Positions 56,116 through 64,000 of a stretch of 64,000 nucleotides of DNA are shown in pieces. The notes below the pieces were generated by a model that had not been told where the DNA came from, made no database searches, and saw only the letters and a list, made by a program, of their open reading frames with translations. Within the stretch, counting starts at the first letter, position 1. Each line of letters begins with the position of its first letter. The stretch comes from Burkholderiaceae bacterium (GTDB lineage Bacteria; Pseudomonadota; Gammaproteobacteria; Burkholderiales; Burkholderiaceae_E): contig JAMLIN010000005.1 of NCBI GenBank assembly GCA_023954135.1, positions 62,001 to 126,000 on the forward strand, written 5' to 3'. The position numbers and the translations under genes are program-made.

Positions 56116-57900
56116 TTGAGCGACCGGCCACCGCACGATGGCGTCAGGGGCAGTTTCTCCCTCTATCGGCGCCTGCTGGCGCAGACCCGGCCGTACTCGC
56201 GTGGATTCGTGTTCGCGATCCTCGGGATGATCGTTGCCGCCGCTACCGAACCGCTGTTCCCGGCCCTGATGAAGCCGCTGCTCGACGACGGCTTCGTCAA
56301 CCAGTCCGGCCTGCCGCTATGGGTGGTGCCGACCGCGCTCATCGCGATCTTCGTGGTGCGCGGCATTGCCACCTTCACAAGCAGCTATGCCCTGGCCTGG
56401 GTGGCCAACAAGGTGCTCGTCGACCTGCGTCGCCAGATGTTCGACCGCATGCTGCGCCTGCCGGCGGCGGAGTTCGAGCGCGAGGCGAGCGGGCTGCTCA
56501 TCTCGAAGCTCGTATTCGAGGTGACCAACGTGACCGGGGCGGCGACCCGGGTGCTGACCGTCGTGGTGCGTGACTCGCTGGTCGTCATCGGGCTGCTCGG
56601 CTGGCTGGTCTACCTCAACTGGCGGCTGACCCTGGTCGCCCTCGTCCTGATTCCCGTCACGGCGCTGATCATCGGCTTCTACAGCAAGCGCATGCGAGTG
56701 CTGTCGCGGCGCAACCTCGAGCACACCGGTGAGCTGACCCGGGTCGTCGAGGAGGCGGTCCACGGCTACAAGGTCATCAAGATATTCGACGCCTACGCGC
56801 ATGAATCCCGGGTGTTCGAGCGCACCGCCGAGCGCCTGCGCGGGTTCGCCATGCGCATGACGGTCGCCGGGAGCGCGACGGTGCCGATCACCCAGCTCGC
56901 CGCCTCGGTGGCAGTGGCCGTGGTGGTCACGATCGCCCTGGTGCAGGCGGGCACCGGACAGACGACCGTCGGTGGCTTCGTCTCCTTCATCACGGCCATG
57001 CTGATGCTGCTCGCGCCGCTCAAGCACCTGGCCGACGTCAACCACGAGCTGCAGCGCGGCCTGGCCGCGGCCGAGGCGGTGTTCTCGCTGCTCGATCGCC
57101 CGGTCGAGGCCGACGCCGGCACCCGGCGCATCGAGCGAGCCTCGGGGGCGCTGCGCTTCGAGAAGGTCGGATTCCGCTATCCCGGCAGTGAAACCGCTGC
57201 GCTGACGGGCATCGACCTCGACATCCGGCCCGGCGAGGTGATCGCCCTGGTGGGCACCTCCGGTGCGGGCAAGACCACCCTGATCAACCTGCTGCCGCGC
57301 TTCATCGAGCCCACCGAAGGCCGTATCCTGCTCGACGGGATTCCGCTGGCCGAGCTCCGGCTGGCCGACCTGCGGGCCCAGCTCGGCCTGGTCAGCCAGG
57401 ACATCGTGCTCTTCAACGATACGGTGCGCGCCAACGTCTGCTTCGGGGCGTCCGAGCCGCCCGGCGAGCAGGCGATCTGGGCGGCGCTGCGTGCCGCCGC
57501 GCTCGAGGATCACGTCCGCGCGCTGCCCGGCGGCATCGACTACGAGATCGGCGAGCGCGGTACCCGTCTGTCGGGAGGGCAGCGCCAGCGGCTCGCGATC
57601 GCCCGCGCGCTGCTCAAGGATCCGCCGATCCTGCTGCTCGACGAGGCGACCTCGGCGCTCGACACCCGCACCGAGCGCGATGTGCAGGCCGCGCTCGAGC
57701 GCGTCATGCGCGGACGGACCACGTTCGTCATCGCGCATCGCCTCTCCACGATCGAGCGGGCCGACCGGATCCTGGTGTTCGAGCACGGGCGGATCGTCGA
57801 GCAGGGCAGTCACGCGCAACTGCTGGCCGCCGACGGCCGCTACGCGAGCCTGCATCGTCTGCAGTTCGCCGCGGTATCCGAGCCGAACGAAGGCGGCTGA
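56116..57900 (+). CDS. msbA: Lipid A export ABC transporter MsbA
   Basis: Flips core-lipid A across the inner membrane. The 594 residues combine six membrane helices (about 15-310) with a nucleotide-binding domain: Walker A GTSGAGKTT (near 382), Q-loop GLVSQDIVLFNDTVRANVCFG, signature LSGGQRQRLAIARALL, Walker B ILLLDEATSALD and the switch His in VIAHRLST. It starts with TTG at 56116 after CAGGAG. Placement just before an O-antigen ligase and a sugar transferase fits a lipopolysaccharide export role, and this fusion-type half-transporter is the msbA class rather than a peptide exporter. Confidence 0.92.
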   Translation: MSDRPPHDGVRGSFSLYRRLLAQTRPYSRGFVFAILGMIVAAATEPLFPALMKPLLDDGFVNQSGLPLWVVPTALIAIFVVRGIATFTSSYALAWVANKVLVDLRRQMFDRMLRLPAAEFEREASGLLISKLVFEVTNVTGAATRVLTVVVRDSLVVIGLLGWLVYLNWRLTLVALVLIPVTALIIGFYSKRMRVLSRRNLEHTGELTRVVEEAVHGYKVIKIFDAYAHESRVFERTAERLRGFAMRMTVAGSATVPITQLAASVAVAVVVTIALVQAGTGQTTVGGFVSFITAMLMLLAPLKHLADVNHELQRGLAAAEAVFSLLDRPVEADAGTRRIERASGALRFEKVGFRYPGSETAALTGIDLDIRPGEVIALVGTSGAGKTTLINLLPRFIEPTEGRILLDGIPLAELRLADLRAQLGLVSQDIVLFNDTVRANVCFGASEPPGEQAIWAALRAAALEDHVRALPGGIDYEIGERGTRLSGGQRQRLAIARALLKDPPILLLDEATSALDTRTERDVQAALERVMRGRTTFVIAHRLSTIERADRILVFEHGRIVEQGSHAQLLAADGRYASLHRLQFAAVSEPNEGG

Positions 57901-57912
57901 AATACGTCGACG

Positions 57913-59160
57913 ATGACCAGCGCTTTTCGAGATCGGCAATTCGTTGCTGCATGGCTGGCCGCCGCGCTGCCCGGGTTGATCTTCTTCCATCACCGGGTCC
58001 CGGTCTTCATCCTGCTGGCGTGGCTCGTTTTCCACGCGTGGAGCTGGAAGACACTGCGCCAGGAGCGCGACGGAAGGAGCGTCCTGCGCTCGCCCATCGC
58101 GCTCGGCTTCGCCACCAACACTGCCGTGCTGGCGGTCCTCTTCCTGATACATCGGGACAACTGGCATCCGCTGGATCACTCCACCCGCCTGCTGCTGGCG
58201 CTTCCGGCGATGGCCGCGATCGTCATCCTCCGGCCTTCGTGCCGGCCGTACTTCACCGCGGCGGCTTTCGGAGGAATCGTTGCCGGAGCGGTTGCCGTGT
58301 GGGAAGTGCTCATCACCGCAGGTGTTGCTCCCTCGGACCCGATTCTCGGGTTCTCCAACCGAAGCAAGTTCAGCTATGTATCGGCCAGCGTGCTGATGCT
58401 GCTGTGCGCGGCGTCCTGCCTGCCCGGGGATGAACGCCCGGCCAGGCCGTGGCTGGTGCTCGGTATCGCCGGCGCGCTGGTTGCGATCGTGCTGGCCAAT
58501 GCGAGAAGCATCTGGATCGCCACGGTGATACCGCTCACGATCTGGATGTGGAGCTCGCCGAGATTCTCGCTGGCGAGCCGGGTCCGGATAACGGGTGGCA
58601 GCGCACTGCTGATGGCGGCACTGGCCCTGACGCCGGGATCGCCGGTGAACGACCGGATCATGCTCGGCCTGCAACAGTACGAGCAGTATCGGCCCGGGCA
58701 GGCCATGTTCGACGATTCCATCGGCTCGAGGCTCGACATGCTGCAGGTCGGCCTGAGCATGTTTCGCGAGCATCCATGGGTCGGCGTGGGCCCGGGACAG
58801 TTCACTGAGGAACTGGCGCCCTATGTCGACAGCGGCATGATCTCGGCGGATGCCCTGCGGGTCGGGAATCCCCACAACGAGTATCTCTCCGCGCTTGCCA
58901 CCGGCGGCGTGATCGGCCTGCTCGGGCTCATGGCCGTACTGGCTGGCCCGCTGCTTTACTTCGCCGGATCGATACGCCGGTCGGGAGCGTCGTCGCGTAG
59001 CGGCGCCTGCGGGCTTGCCGGCGTGCTCGTCGTCGGGCTCACGGCGATCTTCTCCGCCATGGATCCACTCTTTCACGTGCATTTCTCGACCATCTACTAC
59101 GCCCTGACGATCGCCATCCTGGGAGGTTTCGCCGACACGGCGAGGAGGGCGGCGGCGTGA
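57913..59160 (+). CDS. O-antigen ligase (WaaL/Wzy family)
   Basis: 415 residues with about 10-12 membrane helices. The Wzy_C/WaaL signatures are in the large periplasmic loop: RLDMLQVGLSMFREHPWVGVGPGQF and PHNEYLSALATGGVIGLLGL, with the essential His of HNEYL; LANARSIWIATVIPL contains a conserved Arg. It joins O-antigen or another glycan to lipid A-core in the periplasm. It is 12 bases from msbA and overlaps the glycosyltransferase by four bases, so the three form one envelope operon behind dnaE. Confidence 0.85.
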   Translation: MTSAFRDRQFVAAWLAAALPGLIFFHHRVPVFILLAWLVFHAWSWKTLRQERDGRSVLRSPIALGFATNTAVLAVLFLIHRDNWHPLDHSTRLLLALPAMAAIVILRPSCRPYFTAAAFGGIVAGAVAVWEVLITAGVAPSDPILGFSNRSKFSYVSASVLMLLCAASCLPGDERPARPWLVLGIAGALVAIVLANARSIWIATVIPLTIWMWSSPRFSLASRVRITGGSALLMAALALTPGSPVNDRIMLGLQQYEQYRPGQAMFDDSIGSRLDMLQVGLSMFREHPWVGVGPGQFTEELAPYVDSGMISADALRVGNPHNEYLSALATGGVIGLLGLMAVLAGPLLYFAGSIRRSGASSRSGACGLAGVLVVGLTAIFSAMDPLFHVHFSTIYYALTIAILGGFADTARRAAA

Positions 59161-59930
59161 GATCCTCGCCGCCGGGCCTGTCGGTGATCGTCATCACCCG
59201 GGACGAGGAGCGCCGCATCGGCAGTTGCCTGAGCTCGGTCGATTTCGCCGACGAGGTGGTGGTGGTCGATTCGGGCAGCACCGACCGGACGGTCGCGCTT
59301 GCCCGCGCCGCCGGCGCGCGCGTGACGGTGCGCGCGGACTGGGCCGGTTTCGGGATGCAGAAGAACCGCGCTCTCGATCTCGCCACCGGCGACTGGGTCC
59401 TGTCGATCGACGCCGACGAGGAGGTGTCGCCCGAGCTCCGGGAATCGATCAGGGCCGCGCTTCGCGCGCCGCGCGCCGACGCCTACTGGCTGCGGCGCCG
59501 CTCCTGCTTCGCCGATCGGCCGATACGCTTCGGCGACTGGCATGGCGACCGGGTGTTGCGCCTGTTCCGCCGCGGCGCCGCCCGCTTCACCGACGATGTC
59601 GTCCATGAACGACTCGACCACGACGGGCCGGCTCCGGTGCTCGACGGGGTGCTGATGCACTTCACCGTCGATTCTCCCGCGGACGCCTTCGAGAAGGCGC
59701 GTCGCTATGCCGAAGCCGGTGCGCCGCGTGTCGCGGCCCGCGGCCGTGGCGGCCCGGTGTCGGCAGCCGTCCACGCCGGATGGACCTTCCTGCGTGGTTA
59801 CGTGCTGCGCGCGGGCTTTCTCGACGGCCGCCACGGTTTCCTGATCGCCTGGTGCAATGCCTGGGGCACGTGGCAGCGCTATCGCATCGCTGGGCGGCTG
59901 CGCAGAGGCGAAATCTCGCGGAATCGCTGA
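59157..59930 (+). CDS. GT2 glycosyltransferase of the WaaE/KdtX type
   Basis: A 257-residue family-2 transferase, with LSVIVITRDEERRIGSCLSSVDFADEVVVVDSGSTDRT, ATGDWVLSIDADEEVSPEL (the DxD motif) and RLFRRGAARFTDDVVHERL. The last is characteristic of the WaaE/KdtX group that adds glucose to heptose I of the lipopolysaccharide core. A C-terminal amphipathic/hydrophobic segment (VHAGWTFLRGYVLRAGFLDGRHGFLIAWCNAWGTWQRY) probably attaches it to the membrane. The start overlaps the ligase stop (GTGA, GTG start). The exact sugar is not determinable. Confidence 0.88.
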   Translation: MRSSPPGLSVIVITRDEERRIGSCLSSVDFADEVVVVDSGSTDRTVALARAAGARVTVRADWAGFGMQKNRALDLATGDWVLSIDADEEVSPELRESIRAALRAPRADAYWLRRRSCFADRPIRFGDWHGDRVLRLFRRGAARFTDDVVHERLDHDGPAPVLDGVLMHFTVDSPADAFEKARRYAEAGAPRVAARGRGGPVSAAVHAGWTFLRGYVLRAGFLDGRHGFLIAWCNAWGTWQRYRIAGRLRRGEISRNR

Positions 59931-60022
59931 GGATCGGGTCATCATGGGCCATGATGGCCGGCTTTTGGCGTCTTCGGTCAGGCCGGCGTATCCTCTGGGG
60001 ACTCGCTGACCCGGAGATTCCG

Positions 60023-60622
60023 ATGAGCACGACCGACGCGACCGAGCGCTATCCCCTGCCTGAACTCGACAGCCTGCCCGAGGACATCCGGGACATGTTG
60101 CTAGGGGTGCAGGAGAAGGCCGGCTTCGTGCCGAACGTGTTTCTCAAGCTCGCCCGGCGCCCGGCCGAGTTCCGTGCCTTCTTCGCCCTTCACGATGCCC
60201 TCATGCTGCGCGAGGAGAGCTCCCTCACCAAGGGCGAGCGCGAGATGATCGTGGTGGCCACCAGCGCCGCCAACCAGTGCCTCTACTGCGTGGTCGCCCA
60301 TGGCGCGCTGCTGCGCATCTACGAGAAGAAGCCGCTGGTGGCCGACCAGGTCGCGACCAATTACCGCAAGGCCGACATCACGCCGCGCCAGCGGGCGATG
60401 CTCGATTTCGCGATGAAGGTGGCGACCGATTCGCCGGCGCTCGGCGACGCGGACTTCGAGGCCTTGCGGGCGCACGGCTTCGATGACGACGACGCCTGGG
60501 ACATCGGCGCCATCGCCGCCTTCTTCGCGCTCTCGAACCGGATGGCGAATCTCTCGGGGATGATGCCCAACGCCGAGTTCTACCTGATGGGACGGGTGCC
60601 GAAGCAGCCGGCGTCGCGTTGA
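60023..60622 (+). CDS. Peroxidase-related AhpD-like protein
   Basis: A 199-residue carboxymuconolactone-decarboxylase/AhpD-fold protein of the 'uncharacterised peroxidase-related enzyme' group. FVPNVFLKLARRPAEFRAFFALHDALM precedes the redox motif NQCLYCVVAHG, with the Cys-x-x-Cys and His of the peroxidatic site. The C-terminal NRMANLSGMMPNAEFYLMGR is typical of the group. Probably reduces peroxides or acts as a disulfide reductase. It has its own upstream region (92 bases after the sugar transferase). Confidence 0.88.
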   Translation: MSTTDATERYPLPELDSLPEDIRDMLLGVQEKAGFVPNVFLKLARRPAEFRAFFALHDALMLREESSLTKGEREMIVVATSAANQCLYCVVAHGALLRIYEKKPLVADQVATNYRKADITPRQRAMLDFAMKVATDSPALGDADFEALRAHGFDDDDAWDIGAIAAFFALSNRMANLSGMMPNAEFYLMGRVPKQPASR

Positions 60623-60734
60623 GCAGGTGCGCCGGGCGCCGGGGACTTGATCCCGGCGCCGGGAATTGTTCGAATCGGTATTTTCCGGCCGCGCCCGTTG
60701 CGCGGCCATCGTCAAAGCCTCACCGAAGGAACCC

Positions 60735-61196
60735 ATGACCGCATCGCAAGGAATGATCTTTCGCTCGATCGCTTTCGTCTTTCTGATGATCGTGCTGTTG
60801 CCGGCCGCGCGCGCCCAGGAGATGGTGAGCGTCGACCGCGACGAGATCAACATGCGGACCGGGCCGGGCACCGAGCACAAGTCCATCTGGATGCTGAGCC
60901 GTGGCTATCCGCTGATGGTCATCGGCCGCAAGGGCGACTGGCTCAACGTGCGAGACTTCGAGTCCGACGAGGGCTGGGTCTTCGGCCCGATGACGGCGCG
61001 CAAGCCGCACATGGTGGTCAAGTCCGGTGGCCCGGTGAACCTGCGCAGCGGCCCCGGCACCAACACGAAGGTCGTCGGCTCGGTCAATCGCGGCGATGTG
61101 CTGCGCACCCTCGATCAGCGTCAGGGCTGGGCCCGGGTCGAGACGCAGGCCGGTGTCACGGGCTGGGTGCTGCGCAGCCTGTTGTGGGGCTACTGA
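60735..61196 (+). CDS. Exported protein with two bacterial SH3 domains
   Basis: 153 residues. A signal peptide (IFRSIAFVFLMIVLLPAARAQ) is followed by two SH3b units: VSVDRDEINMRTGPGTEHKSIWMLSRGYPLMVIGRKGDWLNVRDFESDEGWVFG, and VVKSGGPVNLRSGPGTNTKVVGSVNRGDVLRTLDQRQGWARVETQAGVTGWV. Such domains bind peptidoglycan or mediate periplasmic contacts. The ATG at 60735 follows GAAGGA and gives the signal peptide; homology does not extend upstream. No catalytic domain is attached, so it is probably a structural or regulatory envelope protein. Confidence 0.88.
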   Translation: MTASQGMIFRSIAFVFLMIVLLPAARAQEMVSVDRDEINMRTGPGTEHKSIWMLSRGYPLMVIGRKGDWLNVRDFESDEGWVFGPMTARKPHMVVKSGGPVNLRSGPGTNTKVVGSVNRGDVLRTLDQRQGWARVETQAGVTGWVLRSLLWGY

Positions 61197-61230
61197 ACAG
61201 CGTGCCCGCGGTGCCGGCGAGATTCGTCCG

Positions 61231-61854
61231 ATGCCCCTGAACGACACGGCTCGCGCGGAGATCGCGCGGTTGTGCGCCGCGTTCGAGCGCACCACGATCG
61301 CCTGGTCCGGTGATCGAGAACCCCGCCATGCCGCGGTCGCGATCGCCATCACGGACGCCGAGGACGGCTCGCCGGCGTTCGTGCTGACCCGGCGAGTGTC
61401 GAAGCTGCGCGCCCATGCCGGCCAGTGGGCCCTGCCGGGCGGGCGGATCGACGCCGGGGAAACGGTGATCGATGCGGTGCTGCGCGAGCTCGACGAGGAA
61501 GTCGGCCTCGCACGCGGTGCGAGCGACGTGATGGCGGTGCTGGACGATTATCCGACCCGTTCGGGCTACCTCATCACGCCCGTGGTCGTCTGGGGCGGCG
61601 ATGCCGCTCGGCTGCGGCCCAATCCCGACGAGGTCGCCTCGGTGCATCGGGTGCCGCTGGCCACCATCTCGGCGAGCGACGCGGTCGATTTCACCCGCAT
61701 CCCGGAGAGCGAGCGGCCGGTCGTCCGCCTGCGCATGGGCAAGCGCTTCATCCATGCGCCCACCGCGGCTGTCCTCTACCAGTTTCGCGAGGTGCTCGCG
61801 GGGCGCTGCACCCGCGTTGACAATCTGGAACAGCCCGTCTTCGCCTGGCGCTAG
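61231..61854 (+). CDS. NUDIX hydrolase of the CoA-pyrophosphatase group
   Basis: A 207-residue NUDIX protein with a perfect box, GGRIDAGETVIDAVLRELDEEVGL. Upstream, VSKLRAHAGQWALPGG is a form of the UPF0035 'LRxHxGQxxxPGG' motif that marks CoA/acyl-CoA pyrophosphatases (NudL group). These split CoA into phosphopantetheine and 3',5'-ADP. The spacing from the SH3 protein is 34 bases, so it may be co-transcribed with it. It converges on the nitrile hydratase operon with 18 bases between stops. Confidence 0.85.
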   Translation: MPLNDTARAEIARLCAAFERTTIAWSGDREPRHAAVAIAITDAEDGSPAFVLTRRVSKLRAHAGQWALPGGRIDAGETVIDAVLRELDEEVGLARGASDVMAVLDDYPTRSGYLITPVVVWGGDAARLRPNPDEVASVHRVPLATISASDAVDFTRIPESERPVVRLRMGKRFIHAPTAAVLYQFREVLAGRCTRVDNLEQPVFAWR

Positions 61855-61872
61855 ATTACGGCCGCGGGCAGG

Positions 61873-62253
61873 TCAGGAAACCAGTCCGGCGAGGGTGGAG
61901 GGATGGATCTCGATCGGACGGCCGTGCGGAGTGCGCGCGGCGGCTTCCGCCCAGGCGCCGCGCAGGCCGGCCAGCGCGCTCTCGGTACCGAGGCCCTTTT
62001 GCCGCACCAGTTGCTCGAGCGCGTCGAGCCAGTGGAAGTAGTAGGTATCGCCGAGGTCGGCGTCGCCCGCCGCCTGCGCGCGGCGGATCGCCCCGGACAG
62101 GGCCTGCGCCCATTCGGCCCACTCGAACGCGCCGCGGGCATGGAGATGGACGGCCATCGCGAAGGCCTGCGCCTGCCACGGCTCGGCGAACACCGGTCCG
62201 TCCTCGTCGGCGGGAAGCAGCGGCAGGTCGCACCAGGCTTTGTCGGCCGTCAT
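61873..62253 (-). CDS. Nitrile hydratase accessory (activator) protein
   Basis: A 126-residue protein of the nitrile hydratase beta-like accessory family (P14K/NhlE-type). It resembles the beta-subunit N-terminus: DGPVFAEPWQAQAFAMAVHLHARGAFEWAEWAQALSGAIRRAQ and YYFHWLDALEQLVRQKGL. Such proteins deliver cobalt to the alpha subunit by subunit swapping. It is third in the alpha-beta-accessory order and overlaps the beta stop by four bases. Confidence 0.88.
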   Translation of the reverse strand: MTADKAWCDLPLLPADEDGPVFAEPWQAQAFAMAVHLHARGAFEWAEWAQALSGAIRRAQAAGDADLGDTYYFHWLDALEQLVRQKGLGTESALAGLRGAWAEAAARTPHGRPIEIHPSTLAGLVS

Positions 62254-62942
62254 TGCGGGCTCACCGGTTCGAGGTAGGGCTCCCAGGCGTCGATCGAAAC
62301 CGTCGTGCCGGGCTCGGCATCATCGCCCCAGAGTTCCCGCCCGTCGAACTCGACGGTGTACAGCCACTGCGGATCCTCGGCATAGGGTGGCGCCTCGCCG
62401 GTGGCGTGGACGTCCGGATAGACATGGGCTCCGTGCACCAGGCGGACCACGCCGACCTTGCCGCGCGAATAGACCGGCAAGCGGGTATGGCCGGTCGGCA
62501 TTGCCGCGCTGGTGCGCACCCGGTCGCCGGGCGAGAAGCGCGCCGGGGCCGTGGCCGGCCTTTCGGTAGGCGCGCCGCGGGCGAGCGTGGCGGCGACATC
62601 GGCGGCGGCGAGCTTGCGCGGCAGCGTCACGGGCGGGATGCGCATCTCGCCGGTGGCGAGTTCCTCGGTGGTCGCCATCCCGTAGCGCAGCAACTGGGTC
62701 TCGAGCGCGTCGAGCCAGATCTGGTAGTAGGTGTTCGCCCGGTAGCGCTCGACCGGCAGGGATTCGCGGGCGGAACGCGAATGATCGATGGTCCAGCGGC
62801 CGCTCGCGCCCAGCGCGACGGTGATCGCCATGGCCATCGGTTCCCAGCTCGCATGGAAGAGCGGTTCGTCGGCTTCGGGCTCGACGCGGCCGAAGCCGGG
62901 CAGGCCACCGAGGTCGGCCGAGGTTCGCCAGATGCCGGTCAT
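62250..62942 (-). CDS. nthB: Nitrile hydratase beta subunit
   Basis: A 230-residue subunit of the enzyme that hydrates nitriles to amides. Family features are DLGGLPGFGRVEPEADEPLFHASWEPMAMAI and YRANTYYQIWLDALETQLLRYG in the N-terminal half, and RFSPGDRVRTSAAMPTGHTRLPVYSRGKVGVVRLVHGAHVYPDVHA plus WLYTVEFDGRELWGDDAEP in the C-terminal beta-barrel. Two Arg residues of this type contact the alpha-subunit cysteine-sulfenic/sulfinic ligands. Its start is one base from the alpha stop. Confidence 0.93.
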   Translation of the reverse strand: MTGIWRTSADLGGLPGFGRVEPEADEPLFHASWEPMAMAITVALGASGRWTIDHSRSARESLPVERYRANTYYQIWLDALETQLLRYGMATTEELATGEMRIPPVTLPRKLAAADVAATLARGAPTERPATAPARFSPGDRVRTSAAMPTGHTRLPVYSRGKVGVVRLVHGAHVYPDVHATGEAPPYAEDPQWLYTVEFDGRELWGDDAEPGTTVSIDAWEPYLEPVSPQ

Positions 62943-62943
62943 G

Positions 62944-63591
62944 TCAGGCTTCCTCCAGTGCGTCGGGCGAGGTGGCCAGGCCGGTGCCGATCATCGCGTC
63001 GCGGTTCACCAGCGTGGCCAGCCGCTCGGCGCTCCAGCCCTCGGTGTCGGCCGGGCGCATCGGCAGGACCAGGTAGCGAGTCTCCGCCGTGGAATCCCAG
63101 ACGCGGATACGGGTCGATTCGGGCAGCTCGACGCCGAACTCGGCGAGCACCGCGCGCGGCTCGCGCACGACCCGGGAACGATAGGGCGCGGACTTGTACC
63201 AGACCGGCGGCAGCCCGAGCACCGACCAGGGATAGCAGGAGCACAGGGTGCAGACCACCATGTTGTGCGTCTCGGGCGTGTTCTCGATCACCGTCATGTG
63301 CTCGCCCTGGCGCCCACTGTAGCCCATCGAGGCGATCGCGGCGGTGGCGTCGCGCCGCAGCCAGTCAAGGAACTCGGGGTCGGTCCAGGCGCGGGCAACC
63401 ACGGCCGCTCCGTTGTGCGGCCCGACGCGGGTCTCGTAGGTCTCGACGATGCGATCGAGAGCTTCCGGATCGATGTAGCCCTTCGCGGTCAGCAGCGATT
63501 GCAATGCGCGCACCCGCAAGTCCATCGGCGAGAGTTCCGAGCCATGATCGTGGTCGTGGTGATGATGGTGGTCGTCGTCGTGTCCCGACAT
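62944..63591 (-). CDS. nthA: Nitrile hydratase alpha subunit, cobalt type, His-rich N-terminus
   Basis: A 215-residue catalytic subunit. The metal-binding loop is VCTLCSC: Thr in the second position marks the cobalt form (iron enzymes have Ser), and the second and third Cys become sulfinic and sulfenic ligands. [22 protein letters not shown] and [28 protein letters not shown] fit the family. The N-terminus has a His/Asp-rich run, [14 protein letters not shown], that could hold cobalt or nickel before insertion; this is unusual. ATG at 63591. The operon is alpha-beta-accessory; no amidase gene lies in the window, but a dehydrogenase diverges upstream. Confidence 0.93.
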   Translation of the reverse strand: MSGHDDDHHHHHDHDHGSELSPMDLRVRALQSLLTAKGYIDPEALDRIVETYETRVGPHNGAAVVARAWTDPEFLDWLRRDATAAIASMGYSGRQGEHMTVIENTPETHNMVVCTLCSCYPWSVLGLPPVWYKSAPYRSRVVREPRAVLAEFGVELPESTRIRVWDSTAETRYLVLPMRPADTEGWSAERLATLVNRDAMIGTGLATSPDALEEA

Positions 63592-63766
63592 CCTGTCCGC
63601 TCCTCGTGGATCCTCGGCTTCAAGGCTATCACTGCCGGGGCGAGGACGCGAGCCGCGAACCGGTTCATCCTGGCCCGGCCGCGGGGCATGCCCACATCCG
63701 GGGCCGATCTGGTGCAACATTCGTCCTGAGCCCGGCCTGCGGGGCGCGAACGGACAGGAGACAGAC

Positions 63767-64000
63767 ATGGAACTCGGACTTGCCGGCAAGGTCGCGATCG
63801 TCACCGGGGCCAGCCAGGGGATCGGCCTTGCCACGGCGCAGCGGCTTGCCGCCGAGGGCGCCAGGGTGGCGCTCTGTGCCCGCGGCCAGGAGGGGCTCGA
63901 CCGCGCGGTGGCCGCGATCCGCGATGCCGGCGGCGAGGCACTGCCGGTCGTGGCCGATGTCGGCCGCTCCGAGGACCTCGACCGCCTGGTGGGCGCGACC
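63767..64000 (+). CDS. Short-chain dehydrogenase/reductase, cut by the window end
   Basis: The first 78 residues of a short-chain dehydrogenase are visible: [27 protein letters not shown], with the TGxxxGIG cofactor motif at residues 13-19, then VALCARG and the acidic VVADV loop of the Rossmann fold. The ATG at 63767 follows AGGAG by six bases. The catalytic Tyr-x-x-x-Lys lies beyond the window, so the subfamily cannot be named. It diverges from the nitrile hydratase operon across 175 bases in which I found no clear promoter. Confidence 0.85.
   Translation, partial: MELGLAGKVAIVTGASQGIGLATAQRLAAEGARVALCARGQEGLDRAVAAIRDAGGEALPVVADVGRSEDLDRLVGAT

Noticed and set aside
56317-59082. A 921-codon minus-strand frame across msbA and the ligase
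   Set aside because: Same cause: codon-position GC bias opens the opposite strand. The sense genes are certain.

Overview
The window is a GC-rich (about 70%) stretch of proteobacterial chromosome, most likely betaproteobacterial and near Burkholderiales. Three things suggest this: the gene orders tsaE-amiC-mutL-miaA, ybaK-plsY | tsaD | rpsU-yqeY-dnaG-rpoD and dnaE-msbA-waaL; a sigma-70 with a long Lys/Ala-rich N-terminus; and an endonuclease-type MutL. Almost all of it is coding. I see no prophage, integron, CRISPR array or intact insertion sequence, so this is core chromosome with small accessory patches.

Layout. 1-6.5 kb: tRNA modification and mismatch repair (miaA, mutL), a DedA membrane protein, and the tsaE-amiC-NUDIX operon. 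6.8-9.1 kb: hemerythrin-like protein, AEC transporter and a ParD/ParE-type toxin-antitoxin pair with a palindromic operator. 9.3-18.4 kb: xerD, ybaK, plsY, tsaD and the macromolecular-synthesis operon rpsU-yqeY-dnaG-rpoD. 18.5-21.7 kb: a DUF3501/HemS-like pair under a Fur-like promoter, a GGDEF protein with a degenerate motif, and tRNA-Ile2(CAU). 21.9-30.4 kb: a seven-gene Mrp cation/proton antiporter operon that runs into its own histidine kinase and NtrC-type regulator, with a sigma-54 promoter and an upstream inverted repeat in front of mrpA. 30.7-34.1 kb: a YegP-like small protein, an NTP/NDP-exchanger-like transporter, an aldo/keto reductase and an exported Pcm. 34.2-39.9 kb: an uncharacterised cluster combining a RibD-type reductase, a zinc-type dehydrogenase, a Cys-less 6-pyruvoyltetrahydropterin-synthase homologue, a methyltransferase, a CDP-alcohol phosphatidyltransferase and a glycosyltransferase. 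40-40.9 kb: a TetR/MAPEG pair apparently fused head-to-head by a deletion. 41-46.5 kb: secreted and DUF proteins plus an NnrS/FmdE divergon with a nitric-oxide-type operator. 46.6-52.5 kb: YpfJ protease, RhlE helicase, DUF3108, GluQRS, flavodoxin, EamA exporter. 52.6-60 kb: dnaE, msbA, an O-antigen ligase and a glycosyltransferase. 60-64 kb: AhpD-like, SH3 and CoA-NUDIX proteins, a cobalt-type nitrile hydratase operon, and a short-chain dehydrogenase cut by the window end.

Structure beyond genes. A dispersed palindromic element about 100 bp long occurs three times, each copy starting one or two bases after a stop codon (xerD, rpoD and the gene ending at 46541). The arms differ between copies but keep their pairing. 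A second, different palindromic element lies in frame inside the NUDIX gene.

The strongest candidates for new biology are the two-component/sigma-54-controlled Mrp operon, the pterin-like biosynthetic cluster and the stop-codon-adjacent repeat family. All functions are inferred from sequence patterns and remembered family features. No database search was run.
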